From contig CAAFLF010000013.1 of the NCBI GenBank assembly GCA_900763685.1, positions 1-32,045 on the forward strand: a stretch of 32,045 bases of DNA, in the 5' to 3' direction. The stretch is from an uncultured Oscillospiraceae bacterium (GTDB taxonomy: Bacteria; Bacillota; Clostridia; Oscillospirales; Oscillospiraceae). Every line of letters starts with the position of its first letter. Position 1 is the first letter of the stretch. The notes beneath the pieces were generated by a model that was not told the DNA's origin, made no database searches, and worked only from the letters and a program-made list of their open reading frames with translations. A program made the position numbers and the translations under genes. This document shows positions 15,548 to 27,542 of this stretch, piece by piece.

Positions 15548-16807
15548 TCACTCTACCGGAAGACCGGTGAGGTATCGGCGCAGGAGGTCGAAGGCGTGGT
15601 TCGCGGCGAGGTCCCGGATCCGGGCGCGCTGGTGGCGGCCCAGCTCCAGGTGGCGGCAGTAGGTGCCGGTGGGGGTCGCGAGGCCCACGAAGACCCGGCC
15701 CACAGGGTTGTTCCGCTCGTCGGGGTCCGGCCCCGCCACGCCGGTGACGCTGAGGGCGAAGTCCGCCCCGGTGAGGCGGCGCGCCCCCTCCGCCATGGCC
15801 CGGGCAGTGGGCTCGGAGACGGCGCCATGCTGGTCCAGGATGTCCTGGGGCACCCCCAGGACGCCGGCCTTCACTGCCGTCCAATAGCTGACGACGCCGC
15901 CCCGGTAGACGGCGCTGGAGCCGGGGAGGGCCGTGATCTCCTGGGAGAGGAGGCCGCCGGTGCAGCTCTCCGCCGTGGCGAAGGTCTGGCCTTTCTCCTT
16001 GAGGAGGGCGAGGCAGGCGGCGGGGAGGCTCTCCACGTCCACGCCGTAGACGTAGTCTCCCAGGACGGCCCGGACCTCCGCCACCACGGGGGCAAGCATG
16101 GCCTCGGCCTCGGCCTCCATCCCGGCCCGGGCGGTGGCCCGGAGGCGGACCTCCGAGGGCTTGGCGTAGGTCGCGAGGCTGGGGTTCACCATGCGCTCCA
16201 TCTGGGAGCGGAGGAGGTCCTCCACCGCGGACTCCCCCAGGCCGAAGGAGCGGATGTCGTGGAAGCGGATGACCTCCTGGCTGAGAGCCTGAAGGTATTT
16301 CTTGGCTTCCCGCTCAAAGACGCACTCCAGCTCGTGGGGCGGGCCGGGGAGCATCAGGACGTGGACGCCGCCTTCCTCAAAGGCGCAGCCGGGGGCTGTG
16401 CCGGCGGCGTTGGGGAGGACGGTGCAGTTCTCCGGCAGCCAGGCCTGCTGGAGATTATTCTCCGTCATGGGGACATGCATGGAGGTCTCGAAGAAGCGGC
16501 GGATGACGGCCTCGATCTCCGGGTGGTAAATGAGCTTCCGGCCGAAGCTCTCCGCCACCACGGTTTTCGTGAGATCGTCGTAGGTGGGGCCCAGGCCCCC
16601 GGTGGTGATGAGGATATCCACCCGGCGGCGGGCAGTTTCCAGCACGGCCCGGAGCCGCTCCGGATTGTCCCCCACCACGGTGTGGTAGCAGACGCCGATG
16701 CCCAGGGCGTTGAGCGCCTGGGAGAGGTACTGGGCGTTGGTATTGGCGATGCTGCCCAGCAGCAGCTCCGTGCCCACGGCGATGATCTCTGCGGTGTGAT
16801 GGAGCAT
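15548..16807 (-). CDS. cinA: CinA competence/damage-inducible protein with NMN deamidase domain
   Basis: A 419-residue protein with both family domains. The N-terminal MoCF-like domain (about 1-170) has AEIIAVGTELLLGSIANTN and TTGGLGPTYDDLTK, linked in related proteins to ADP-ribose hydrolysis. The C-terminal PncC-type domain (about 255-415) has TAESCTGGLLS, the GGVVSYW strand and SVTGVAGPDP, the pattern of nicotinamide mononucleotide deamidases used in pyridine nucleotide recycling. It starts 19 bases after thiI and is the last gene of comM-thiI-cinA. AGGAAGGATC precedes the ATG. Confidence 0.95.
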   Translation of the reverse strand: MLHHTAEIIAVGTELLLGSIANTNAQYLSQALNALGIGVCYHTVVGDNPERLRAVLETARRRVDILITTGGLGPTYDDLTKTVVAESFGRKLIYHPEIEAVIRRFFETSMHVPMTENNLQQAWLPENCTVLPNAAGTAPGCAFEEGGVHVLMLPGPPHELECVFEREAKKYLQALSQEVIRFHDIRSFGLGESAVEDLLRSQMERMVNPSLATYAKPSEVRLRATARAGMEAEAEAMLAPVVAEVRAVLGDYVYGVDVESLPAACLALLKEKGQTFATAESCTGGLLSQEITALPGSSAVYRGGVVSYWTAVKAGVLGVPQDILDQHGAVSEPTARAMAEGARRLTGADFALSVTGVAGPDPDERNNPVGRVFVGLATPTGTYCRHLELGRHQRARIRDLAANHAFDLLRRYLTGLPVE

Positions 16808-16826
16808 GGGGATCCTTCCTTTGCCG

Positions 16827-18086
16827 TTAGATTCTGGGGGGGCGGTCGTCCGTCAGGCGGACGAGGGTGCCGTCGTTCTTGATCCGGACCCGCTGGACGC
16901 CGGAGAGGGCCTTTTCCATGAGGGCGTCCACATCCAGGGCGCTCTCGGCGGCGATGACATCGGGGATCCGGGGCCGGGTGTTGGGATGCCGGGGGGTGAA
17001 GACGGTGCAGCAGTCCTCAAAGGGCAGGATGGAGGTCTCGTAGGTGCCGACGCGGCGGGAGGTGTGGATGATCTCCACCTTGTCGATGCCGATGAGGGGC
17101 CGGAGGATGGGCATATCCACGGCGTTCTCCGTGACGGCGAGAGACGCCATGGTCTGGCTCGCCACCTGGCCGAGAGACTCGCCGGTGACGAGAGCCTGGC
17201 AGCCCTGCTGCTTCGCCACGGCCTGGGCCAGGCGCATCATGAAGCGGCGCATGATGAGGGTGAAGTACTCCTCCGGGCAGGAGCGGCGGATCTCCTCCTG
17301 GATCTCCGTGAAGGGGACGATGTGGACGAGAAGCTGCCCGCACCAGGGGGCCAGCTCCTGCGCGAGGCGCAGCACCTTCTCCTGGGCCTGGGGAGAGGTG
17401 TAGGGCGGGGACTCAAAGTGGACCATCTCCAGCCAGACGCCCCGGCGGGCCATCATCCAGGAGGCCACGGGGCTGTCGATGCCGCCGGAGAGGAGGGAGA
17501 CGGCCTTGCCGCCCATGCCCACAGGCAGTCCCCCCGCGCCGGGGAGGGTGGGTCCATGGACGTAGGCCGCCAGCTCCCGGATCTCCACATAGACGGTGAG
17601 CTCCGGGTCGTGGACGTTGACGGCGGTCTTGGGGAAGGCCCGGTGGAGGAGGCTCCCCACCTGCTGGGAGAGCTGGATGGAGTTCAGGGGGAAGCGCTTG
17701 TCCGCCCGCTTGCTCTCCACCTTAAAATCCTTTGCGCGGGCGAACTCCGGGGCCAGGTAGAGCTTGGCGGTCTCCACGATGGCGGGGACGCTCTTCTCGC
17801 AGGGGACGGCCCGGACCACGCTGACGATGCCGAAAATTTGGGAGCAGGCGTGGTAGACGGCGTCCATATCCGTGACGCCGCTCTGAGGCTCCACATAGAT
17901 GGTGCTCTGGCGGGTGTAGATGCGGAAGGTGCCCAGGGGCCGGAGGCGGCGGGCCACGTTGGCCATGAGCTTATCCTCAAAATGGCTGCGGTTGAGCCCC
18001 TTGAGCACCACCTCGCCCAGCTTCAGGAGGAAGAGCTCCGGCGGCAGGACGGGGGTCTCGGGGGCGGCGGTTTCGATCTCACACAT
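16827..18086 (-). CDS. thiI: tRNA uracil 4-sulfurtransferase
   Basis: A 419-residue protein with N-terminal ferredoxin-like and THUMP domains (about 15-175) and a PP-loop ATPase domain with SGGIDSP at 200-206. It makes 4-thiouridine at tRNA position 8 and can serve thiazole synthesis. It ends without a rhodanese domain, the short form common in Firmicutes, where sulfur comes from a partner cysteine desulfurase. No desulfurase gene lies in this window. AGGAGG is 6 bases before the ATG. It has its own promoter at 18139-18166 in the gap after comM. Confidence 0.95.
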   Translation of the reverse strand: MCEIETAAPETPVLPPELFLLKLGEVVLKGLNRSHFEDKLMANVARRLRPLGTFRIYTRQSTIYVEPQSGVTDMDAVYHACSQIFGIVSVVRAVPCEKSVPAIVETAKLYLAPEFARAKDFKVESKRADKRFPLNSIQLSQQVGSLLHRAFPKTAVNVHDPELTVYVEIRELAAYVHGPTLPGAGGLPVGMGGKAVSLLSGGIDSPVASWMMARRGVWLEMVHFESPPYTSPQAQEKVLRLAQELAPWCGQLLVHIVPFTEIQEEIRRSCPEEYFTLIMRRFMMRLAQAVAKQQGCQALVTGESLGQVASQTMASLAVTENAVDMPILRPLIGIDKVEIIHTSRRVGTYETSILPFEDCCTVFTPRHPNTRPRIPDVIAAESALDVDALMEKALSGVQRVRIKNDGTLVRLTDDRPPRI

Positions 18087-18138
18087 AGGGAACCTCCTGG
18101 AAAGAGGCCGTGGGCCTCGGAATGATGGCGAACAAAGT

Positions 18139-18166
18139 ATTATAGCACGGTTTCGGGGGATTGCAA
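18139..18166 (-). promoter_or_regulatory. Promoter of thiI-cinA
   Basis: On the minus strand, TTGCAA (18161-18166), a 16-base spacer and a perfect TATAAT (18139-18144) lie in the 87-base gap between comM and thiI. Confidence 0.75.
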
Positions 18167-18173
18167 AGGGGGC

Positions 18174-19694
18174 TTAGCCCTTCAGGATGTCGGTATTGCG
18201 GAACTGGATGGCCTCCGCCAGGTGGGGAGCCTCGATATGGTCGGAGCCCTCCAGGTCCGCGATGGTGCGGGCCACCCGGAGGATCCGGTCGTGGCTGCGG
18301 GCGGTGAGACCCATTCGGCGGAAGGCGCCCTCCATGAGCTTCTCCCCGGCGGCGTCCAGGGCGCAGAACTTCGCCATCTGGTCCGGGCGGGTCCCCGCGT
18401 TGCAGAGGACGCCGGTGCCGGCGAAGCGCTCCGCCTGGCGGGCCCGGGCGGCGTCCACCCGCCGCTTGATGTCGGCGGAGGACTCGGGGGTCTCCTTCCG
18501 GCGCATGGCCTCATACTCCACGGAGGGGACGCTGACATGGAGATCCACGCGGTCCAGGAGCGGACCGGAGATCTTTTCCACGTACCGCTCCACCTCCCGG
18601 TCGGAGCAATGGCACTTGCCGCTGGGGTGGCCCCGCCAGCCGCAGCGGCAGGGATTCATGGCGCAGATGAGCTGGAAGCGGGCGGGGAGCTGCAGCGTCC
18701 CGGCGGCCCGGGCCACGGTGACGGTGCCCTCCTCCAGGGGCTGGCGCATGGCCTCCAGCACGTCCCGGCGGAACTCGGGGAGCTCATCCAGGAAGAGGAC
18801 GCCGTTGTGGGCGAGGCTGATCTCGCCGGGGCGCATCAAAGGTCCGCCGCCCGCGAGGGCGGAGACGGAGGAGCTGTGGTGGGGGGCGCGGAAGGGGCGG
18901 CGGGTCAGGAGGGGGTGGCGGCTGTCCAGCTGCCCGGCGATGGACCAGATGGCGCTGCTCTCCAGGGCCTCCGGCCGGGTGAGCTCCGGCAGGATGGAGG
19001 GGAGCCGCCGGGCCAGCATGGACTTGCCCGCACCGGGAGAGCCGATGAGGAGGACGTTGTGCCCGCCGGCGGCGGCGATCTCCAGAGCCCGCTTGGCGTT
19101 CTCCTGGCCCATGACATCCCGGAAGTCCGGGAGGGCGGAGAGGTCCTCCGCCTCCGGCTGCCAGGCGGGGGCGGGGGCAAGGGGCGTCTCGCCCCGGAGG
19201 TGGGAGAGGAGCTCCGTGACGTCCCTGGGCCCGTAGACCGTGAGGCCCTGGGCCAGGGTCGCCTCGGCGGCGTTCTCCGCCGGGACGTAGAGGGTACGGA
19301 TGCCGGCCTCCCGGGCGGCGAGAGCCATGGGCAGGACGCCGGTGACGCCCCGGAGGGTGCCGGTGAGGGAGAGCTCGCCTAGGAAGGCGGCGTCCTCCGG
19401 CAGGGGCGGCAGGTCGCCGTTCGCGGCCAGGATGCCGAGAAGGATGGGCAGGTCGTAGACGGTGCCGGCCTTCTTGGTGCCCGCCGGGGCCAGGTTCACG
19501 GTGATGCGGCTCACGGGGAACTTCGCGCCGTGGTTTTTCACGGCGGCCCGGACCCGCTCCCGGGCTTCCCGGACGGCGGCGTCCGGCAGGCCCACGATGT
19601 CAAAGGCCGGGAGGCCACCGGAGAGGAAGCACTCCGCGAAGACGGGGTAGCCCTCCAGCCCGGAGAGGCCCAGGGAACGAACGGTGACGACCAT
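18174..19694 (-). CDS. comM: YifB/ComM family Mg-chelatase-like ATPase
   Basis: A 506-residue protein. The N-terminal ChlI domain (about 1-165) has the Lon-like segment ending in KAGTVYDLPILLG. The central AAA+ domain has Walker A GSPGAGKS at 218-225 and Walker B GVLFLDELPEF. The Mg_chelatase C-terminal domain follows with a four-cysteine motif (CRCG and KCHC). In transformable bacteria ComM acts as a helicase that extends heteroduplex DNA after RecA strand invasion. AGGAGG is 9 bases before the ATG. No competence uptake genes are nearby. It leads the comM-thiI-cinA group, and its own promoter is not obvious in the 519-base gap shared with PFOR. Confidence 0.93.
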   Translation of the reverse strand: MVVTVRSLGLSGLEGYPVFAECFLSGGLPAFDIVGLPDAAVREARERVRAAVKNHGAKFPVSRITVNLAPAGTKKAGTVYDLPILLGILAANGDLPPLPEDAAFLGELSLTGTLRGVTGVLPMALAAREAGIRTLYVPAENAAEATLAQGLTVYGPRDVTELLSHLRGETPLAPAPAWQPEAEDLSALPDFRDVMGQENAKRALEIAAAGGHNVLLIGSPGAGKSMLARRLPSILPELTRPEALESSAIWSIAGQLDSRHPLLTRRPFRAPHHSSSVSALAGGGPLMRPGEISLAHNGVLFLDELPEFRRDVLEAMRQPLEEGTVTVARAAGTLQLPARFQLICAMNPCRCGWRGHPSGKCHCSDREVERYVEKISGPLLDRVDLHVSVPSVEYEAMRRKETPESSADIKRRVDAARARQAERFAGTGVLCNAGTRPDQMAKFCALDAAGEKLMEGAFRRMGLTARSHDRILRVARTIADLEGSDHIEAPHLAEAIQFRNTDILKG

Positions 19695-20213
19695 AGAAGG
19701 ATCCCTCCTGTCGAGAATGGGGACTCCGCTTTGGAATGGCGCGGGAAGGACAATGGAATGGAAACCTTTCCAAGCGGTGACCCGGGGAGAAAACGATTGC
19801 GGGAGGCGGAAGTTGTCTGAAAAAGGGGAGGTTGCCAGACCGGTAGAAAATTTGCCCTGATTTCAGTGCTATTTTACTACACTTTTCCGAGGAAAGCGAG
19901 GAAAAAGCCGAAAAAGCGCCGAAAATTCCGGAGAAATTTTGACGCTTCGGCACAAATCGGAATGAATTGAGAAAAAAGTCACAATTTCACCGTTTACAGG
20001 CGGGAAAAGGGGTGGTAAAATACCATCGGTCACCTGGAGAAGGACCCCTATCCCGGAAGGAAGGTCCCTCCGTTCCGCCCCGGCTTCCGGCGGGGCGGAA
20101 GGGAGGGGCAGGGAGGCGGGATCCCCCACGGGACCGGTATTTTCCCCGCGAAAAGAGAGGCAATTCCAGCCGCCGCCTGGCGCGGTAGAAAAGAATCAGG
20201 AGGCATAGAAATA
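19695..20213 (+). promoter_or_regulatory. comM/PFOR divergent intergenic region with PFOR promoter and structured leader
   Basis: No gene is seen. The PFOR promoter is TTTACA (19993-19998), 17 bases, TAAAAT (20016-20021). It gives a leader of about 185 bases with a long hairpin at 20066-20107 (TTCCGCCCCG/CGGGGCGGAA extended by CCCTCC/GGGAGGG). A second pairing, GGACC (20042-20046) with GGTCC (20063-20067), overlaps the first stem by two bases. No T-tract follows the hairpin, so it is not a plain attenuator. No clear minus-strand promoter for comM was found. Confidence 0.65.
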
Positions 20214-23834
<3,621 letters not shown>

Positions 23835-23865
23835 TCTTTCATTTCCCCGAAAACAAGCGTATAGA

Positions 23866-23900
23866 GAAAGGGCCGCCCTTTTGGGCGGCCCTTTCTTCGT
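23866..23900 (+). terminator. First terminator after PFOR
   Basis: Stem GAAAGGGCCGCCC (23866-23878)/GGGCGGCCCTTTC (23883-23895), loop TTTT, then TTCG. The T-tract is short. Confidence 0.75.
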
Positions 23901-23911
23901 CCCAAGGCGGG

Positions 23912-23940
23912 AAAAAACCGCCCCGGAGGGGCGGTTTTTT
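23912..23940. terminator. Bidirectional terminator between PFOR and yabO
   Basis: AAAAAACCGCCCC (912-924) and GGGGCGGTTTTTT (928-940) form a symmetrical terminator, with T-tracts in both directions, between convergent genes. It overlaps the yabO stop codon by one base. Confidence 0.88.
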
Positions 23941-24179
23941 CAGATCTGGCGGTACATGGCGGAGGCGGCGTCCTTCCGGGGGGATTCCTCCACGGCCAGG
24001 ACCTCCACCGTCATGGTACGGACGCCGAAGCGCAGGGTGATACGGTCGCCCTCCTTTACCTCGTAGGAGGCCCGGACGGGGCGGTCGTTGACGGAGACGA
24101 GGCCGTTGTCACAGGCCTCGTTCGCGACGCTGCGGCGCTTGATGAGCCGGGAGACCTTCAGATACTTGTCGAGGCGCAT
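23940..24179 (-). CDS. rqcP: S4-domain RNA-binding protein, RqcP/YabO type
   Basis: A 79-residue protein that is essentially one S4 domain: MRLDKYLKVSRLIKRRSVANE is the paired-helix RNA-binding surface, and GLVSVNDRPVRASYEVKEGD the beta part. In Bacillus the counterpart (YabO, renamed RqcP) stabilises the P-site tRNA during RqcH-driven alanine tailing on stalled large ribosomal subunits. Its place after hup and mazG matches the yabM-yabN-yabO order. It has a fair ribosome site (AAAGGAAAC) before the ATG. The usual following genes, yabP and yabQ, are not here, because PFOR converges on it. Confidence 0.88.
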   Translation of the reverse strand: MRLDKYLKVSRLIKRRSVANEACDNGLVSVNDRPVRASYEVKEGDRITLRFGVRTMTVEVLAVEESPRKDAASAMYRQI

Positions 24180-24193
24180 GGTGTTTCCTTTCT

Positions 24194-24229
24194 GAAAAAC
24201 CGCCGGTGTGGGAACCCCACACCGGCGGT
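24194..24229 (-). terminator. Terminator between hup and yabO
   Basis: ACCGCCGGTGTGGG (24199-24212)/CCCACACCGGCGGT (24216-24229), followed on the minus strand by TTTTT. It probably lets hup be expressed far more than yabO, with read-through for yabO. Confidence 0.88.
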
Positions 24230-24241
24230 CGATGTCTCAAA

Positions 24242-24517
24242 TTACTTGGAGACGGCGTCCTTCAGGGCCTTGCCGGCCTTGAAAACGGGCATGGCGGAAG
24301 CGGGGATCTCGATGGGCTCCTTGGTGCGGGGATTGCGGCCGGTGTGGGCGGCGCGCTTTTTCACCTCGAAGGAGCCAAAGCCCACGATCTGGACCTTGTC
24401 GCCCTCGGCGAGCGCGTTGGTGATGGCCTCGAGGGTGGCGGAGAGCGCCTTCTCGGCGTCCTTCTTGGTGAGCTCCGTGGAAGCGGCGATGGCATTGATG
24501 AGTTCAGCCTTGTTCAT
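24242..24517 (-). CDS. hup: HU-family DNA-binding protein
   Basis: A 91-residue histone-like protein. It has the dimerising helices ([28 protein letters not shown]), the [18 protein letters not shown] signature, and the beta arm with the proline that inserts between base pairs ([13 protein letters not shown]). It bends and compacts DNA. AGGAGG lies 10 bases before the ATG. It stands between mazG and yabO, a place it holds in many clostridia, and is followed by a strong terminator. Confidence 0.97.
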   Translation of the reverse strand: MNKAELINAIAASTELTKKDAEKALSATLEAITNALAEGDKVQIVGFGSFEVKKRAAHTGRNPRTKEPIEIPASAMPVFKAGKALKDAVSK

Positions 24518-24606
24518 TGGTGTTTTTCCTCCTCAAACGATTTGTTGCAAACTCTTTTCCGATAGGATACCCGAAAAATCTATTCCCTAACGCGGTGTGC
24601 CCGCTG

Positions 24607-25410
24607 TTAAGACTCCTTCTGCTTGGCCTTCTGCCAGAGGTCCAGCAATTCCGGCTCTGTGAGCTCCGTGAGGGGCGTGCCGCCGGCGCCTTCCTCCACG
24701 CCCCGGAAGCGGCGGGCGAACTTGTCGCAGGCGGCGTGCAGGGCGGCCTCCGGGTCCACGCCGTGGCTCTGGGCCACCTGGGCGGCCATGAAGAGGACGT
24801 CGCCCACTTCCTCCCGGACGCCGTGGCGGCCGTCCACGCTGCCGCTTTCCACGGCGGCGCGCAGCTCGCCCACTTCCTCCTCCAGCTTGCGGAGGGCGCC
24901 GTCGGAACCCTCCGGCCAGGCGAAGCCCGCCTTGGCGGCTTTGGACTCCATCTTCTCCGCCCGCCAGAGGGCGGGCAGGGTCTTCGCCACGGCGTCGATG
25001 GCGTCCGCCGTGGAGCGCTGGGCTTTCTCCTGGCGCTTCAGGGCCTCCCAATTGGTAAGGACCTCGTCGCTGTTTGCCACCTTCACGTCCGAGAAGACGT
25101 GGGGGTGGCGGTAGACCAGCTTGCGGCAGAGACCGTCAATGACGTCCTGCATGGTGAAGCCGCCCACCTCCGCTTCCATCTGGGCGTGGAAGATGACCTG
25201 CATCAGAACATCCCCCAGCTCCTCGCAGAGGGCGGGCATGTCGTGGTTGTCGATGGCCTCCACGGCCTCGCAGGTCTCCTCCAGGAAGTTGCGGCGGATG
25301 GACTCGTGGGTCTGCTCGGCGTCCCAGGGGCAGCCGCCGGGGGCACGGAGGAGGCGCATGATTTCGAGCATATCCTCGTAGCTATAATGTTCCTTCTGAA
25401 AATTTACCAT
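24607..25410 (-). CDS. mazG: Nucleoside triphosphate pyrophosphohydrolase MazG
   Basis: A 267-residue protein with two tandem MazG domains. The first has the metal-binding EETCE at 44-48 and ELGD at 64-67. The second has KLEEEVGEL and REEVGDVLFMAA about 130 residues later. It hydrolyses NTPs to NMP and pyrophosphate, clearing non-standard or excess nucleotides. Bacillus YabN carries an extra N-terminal methylase domain that is missing here. The ribosome site is weak (GAGG). It sits 75 bases after the SpoVB-like flippase gene. Confidence 0.93.
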   Translation of the reverse strand: MVNFQKEHYSYEDMLEIMRLLRAPGGCPWDAEQTHESIRRNFLEETCEAVEAIDNHDMPALCEELGDVLMQVIFHAQMEAEVGGFTMQDVIDGLCRKLVYRHPHVFSDVKVANSDEVLTNWEALKRQEKAQRSTADAIDAVAKTLPALWRAEKMESKAAKAGFAWPEGSDGALRKLEEEVGELRAAVESGSVDGRHGVREEVGDVLFMAAQVAQSHGVDPEAALHAACDKFARRFRGVEEGAGGTPLTELTEPELLDLWQKAKQKES

Positions 25411-25485
25411 ATATTCGGCCTCATTGCAAGAACTTTGCGCTTCTTTGCCGCCATTCCGGCGGCTTTCGCAGGGGATTTTCTTCCA

Positions 25486-27141
25486 TCAGCGCAGATGGAG
25501 GAGGCGGATGAGCTTCTGCCCGCCCCGGATGTTCTTTACATCGTCCGCCCGGAGGAGGCCCAGGGCGATGACCAGGACCCCGTAGACCGCGACGCCCGCG
25601 AGGATGCCGCAGAGGGTGGCGATGGCGTTGGCGCCGTAGGCGCTGTGGCCGGAGAGGAGCTTACTCACCAGGGAGCAGACCGCCCAGGCGGCGAGGCCCA
25701 TGAGAGCGGAGGCGAAGACCGGCCGGGCGAAGAGCCGGAAGTAATGGGGCTTGCGGGGGGAGTACTTCCAGACGAAGAAGAGGTTCAGCCCGGCGATGAC
25801 GCCGTAGCAGCAGAGGGTGGACCAGGGGGCGCCGTTGATGCCGATGTTGGGGTTCCCCACGAGGATGTAGTTCATCACGATCTTCACGACGCCGCCCACG
25901 ATGACGGTGAAGATGGGCAGGTGCTCCTTGCCGTAGGTCTGCAGGATGGCGTTGGTGAGGATCATGAGGCAGACGAAGATGCAGGCGATGCCTAAGATCT
26001 TCAGGTGAGGACCGGCGGCGAGAGCGCCCTCCCGCTGGGCGGGGAGCACCAAGACCATGATGGGGGTGGAGAGGACGGAGAGGCCCACGCCCGCGGGCAG
26101 GGCCAGCAGGGCCAGGACGCGGAAGGCGGAGTTCACCGTGCGGCTGGCGCCCCGCTTATCCCCCTGGGCCAGGGCCGCCGCCGCAAAGGGGATGAGGCTC
26201 ATGGTGACGGGGTAGACGAAGGAGGCCACCATGTTCAGCATATCCATGGCGTAGGAGTACTGGCCCTTCAGGGCGGAGGCGGCGACCTCGGTGAGCCCCA
26301 GGCCGGACTGCAGGCGGCCCAGGATGATCTTGGTGTCGATCATGGTGATGATGCTCATGGCGCAGTTGCCGAGAGTAATGGGCACGCCGATGGCCAGGAT
26401 CCGCCGCAGGAGGTAGCCGCCGCTCCGGGGCACATCGTCCGAGGGGGTATTGTCCCGGTGGCGGAGGAGGTAGAGGATCAGGAAGACCATGGAGAGGATG
26501 GTGCCCACCGTCACGCCGAAGATGGCGCCGGCGGCCACATTCTCCATGCCGTCACTGCCGGCGGCGGCGAGCTGGGCGGCGTTCCCGGCCTCCTGGGTCT
26601 TTTTCAGGATGTACCAGGCGAGAGGCAGGCCCACGCCCAGCTTGCACAGGGCCTCCAGCACCTGGGAGACCGCGGTGGGGCCCATGTTCCCCTGGCCCTG
26701 AGTGTAGCCCCGCATGCAGGCGAGGAGGCACACGCAGAAGACCGCCGGGGCCAGGGCCCGGATGGGAGCCGCCGCCATGGAGTTGCGCTGGAAGTCCGCG
26801 AGGCCCTGGGCCCCGAAGAACATCAGGCAGGAGCCGATGAGCCCCAGCGCGAAGAAGAGCCAGATGGCGGTGCGGAAGATCTTGCGCTTCTCATTCTCCC
26901 GGCCCCGGGCGTGGGCCTGGCTGGTGAGCTTGGAGATGGCCAGGGGCAGGCCCGCGGTGGAGACGGTGAGAAGGACGTTGTAGATCTCGTAGGCGGTCTG
27001 GAAGTAGGTCTTGCCCACGTCCCCCAGGATGTTGTTGAGGGGCAGCTTATAGAGCGCGCCGATGACCTTCACCACCGCCACAGCTCCGGCCAGGATGGCC
27101 GCGCCCCCCAGGAAGGACTGCTTCTTGCTCTGTTCCGACAT
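25486..27141 (-). CDS. Polysaccharide/lipid II flippase-like membrane protein (SpoVB/YabM, MOP superfamily)
   Basis: A 551-residue protein with about 14 membrane helices in the MATE/MOP pattern. Family marks are the N-terminal KQSFLGGAAILAGAVAVVKVIGALYKLPL, the YEIYNVLLTVSTAGLPLAISKL stretch, and a central charged loop (about 215-250). Relatives (SpoVB, YabM, MurJ, AmJ) move lipid-linked peptidoglycan or polysaccharide precursors across the membrane. Position before mazG matches Bacillus yabM. GAGGT precedes the ATG. Whether it serves spore cortex synthesis or vegetative wall synthesis cannot be told here. Confidence 0.9.
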   Translation of the reverse strand: MSEQSKKQSFLGGAAILAGAVAVVKVIGALYKLPLNNILGDVGKTYFQTAYEIYNVLLTVSTAGLPLAISKLTSQAHARGRENEKRKIFRTAIWLFFALGLIGSCLMFFGAQGLADFQRNSMAAAPIRALAPAVFCVCLLACMRGYTQGQGNMGPTAVSQVLEALCKLGVGLPLAWYILKKTQEAGNAAQLAAAGSDGMENVAAGAIFGVTVGTILSMVFLILYLLRHRDNTPSDDVPRSGGYLLRRILAIGVPITLGNCAMSIITMIDTKIILGRLQSGLGLTEVAASALKGQYSYAMDMLNMVASFVYPVTMSLIPFAAAALAQGDKRGASRTVNSAFRVLALLALPAGVGLSVLSTPIMVLVLPAQREGALAAGPHLKILGIACIFVCLMILTNAILQTYGKEHLPIFTVIVGGVVKIVMNYILVGNPNIGINGAPWSTLCCYGVIAGLNLFFVWKYSPRKPHYFRLFARPVFASALMGLAAWAVCSLVSKLLSGHSAYGANAIATLCGILAGVAVYGVLVIALGLLRADDVKNIRGGQKLIRLLHLR

Positions 27142-27181
27142 GGAATTACCTCGATCATCCGAAAATTTCCCCGGCGGGGAG

Positions 27182-27529
27182 TCACTTCCCCTTCCGGCGG
27201 AGGGCCTCCGCCTGGGCGGAGAGGGCCTGGGCCCGCTCTTCCAGGCCGTCGATGACCTGGAGCTTCGCCAGGAGCTCGTCAGAGTCGCTGGGCTTGCCGC
27301 GGTGGGTGGCGTAGAGCATGCCGCCCACGGCCTGGAGCTGCAGCTTGACCTCCTGCCGGAGGGATTGGATCTCCCGCTCCAGGCGGTGGAGGTCCCGGTA
27401 GTCCGAGACCTTCTCCCCGGCGGCGGAGACGGCCTGCCCGGTGGCGGCCGCGGCCTCCGCGGCCTTGCCGGCGGCGTAGTAAGCGGTGTCCTTTACGCTC
27501 CGCAGCAGCTTTTCCATCCGCTGGTCCAT
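27182..27529 (-). CDS. Helical/coiled-coil protein of unknown function, 115 residues
   Basis: The protein is nearly all predicted helix, rich in alanine, lysine, glutamate and glutamine. The first half (KLLRSVKDTAYYAAGKAAEA) resembles the YtxH-like or LEA-like amphipathic repeats of small cell-envelope or stress proteins. The second half (LHRLEREIQSLRQEVKLQLQ) is a clear coiled coil. There is no signal peptide. It lies 13 bases after the kinase gene and 40 bases before the flippase gene, so it belongs to the operon. Function unknown. Confidence 0.8.
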   Translation of the reverse strand: MDQRMEKLLRSVKDTAYYAAGKAAEAAAATGQAVSAAGEKVSDYRDLHRLEREIQSLRQEVKLQLQAVGGMLYATHRGKPSDSDELLAKLQVIDGLEERAQALSAQAEALRRKGK

Positions 27530-27542
27530 GGCTGAGCCCTCC

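Noticed and set aside
15470..18125. Long plus-strand frames opposite cinA and thiI
   Set aside because: They are complements of well recognised genes and have low-complexity composition.
19788..19802. A second cre-like site (GAAAACGATTGCG) near comM
   Set aside because: Only the core positions match, the flanks do not, and there is no identified promoter for it to act on.
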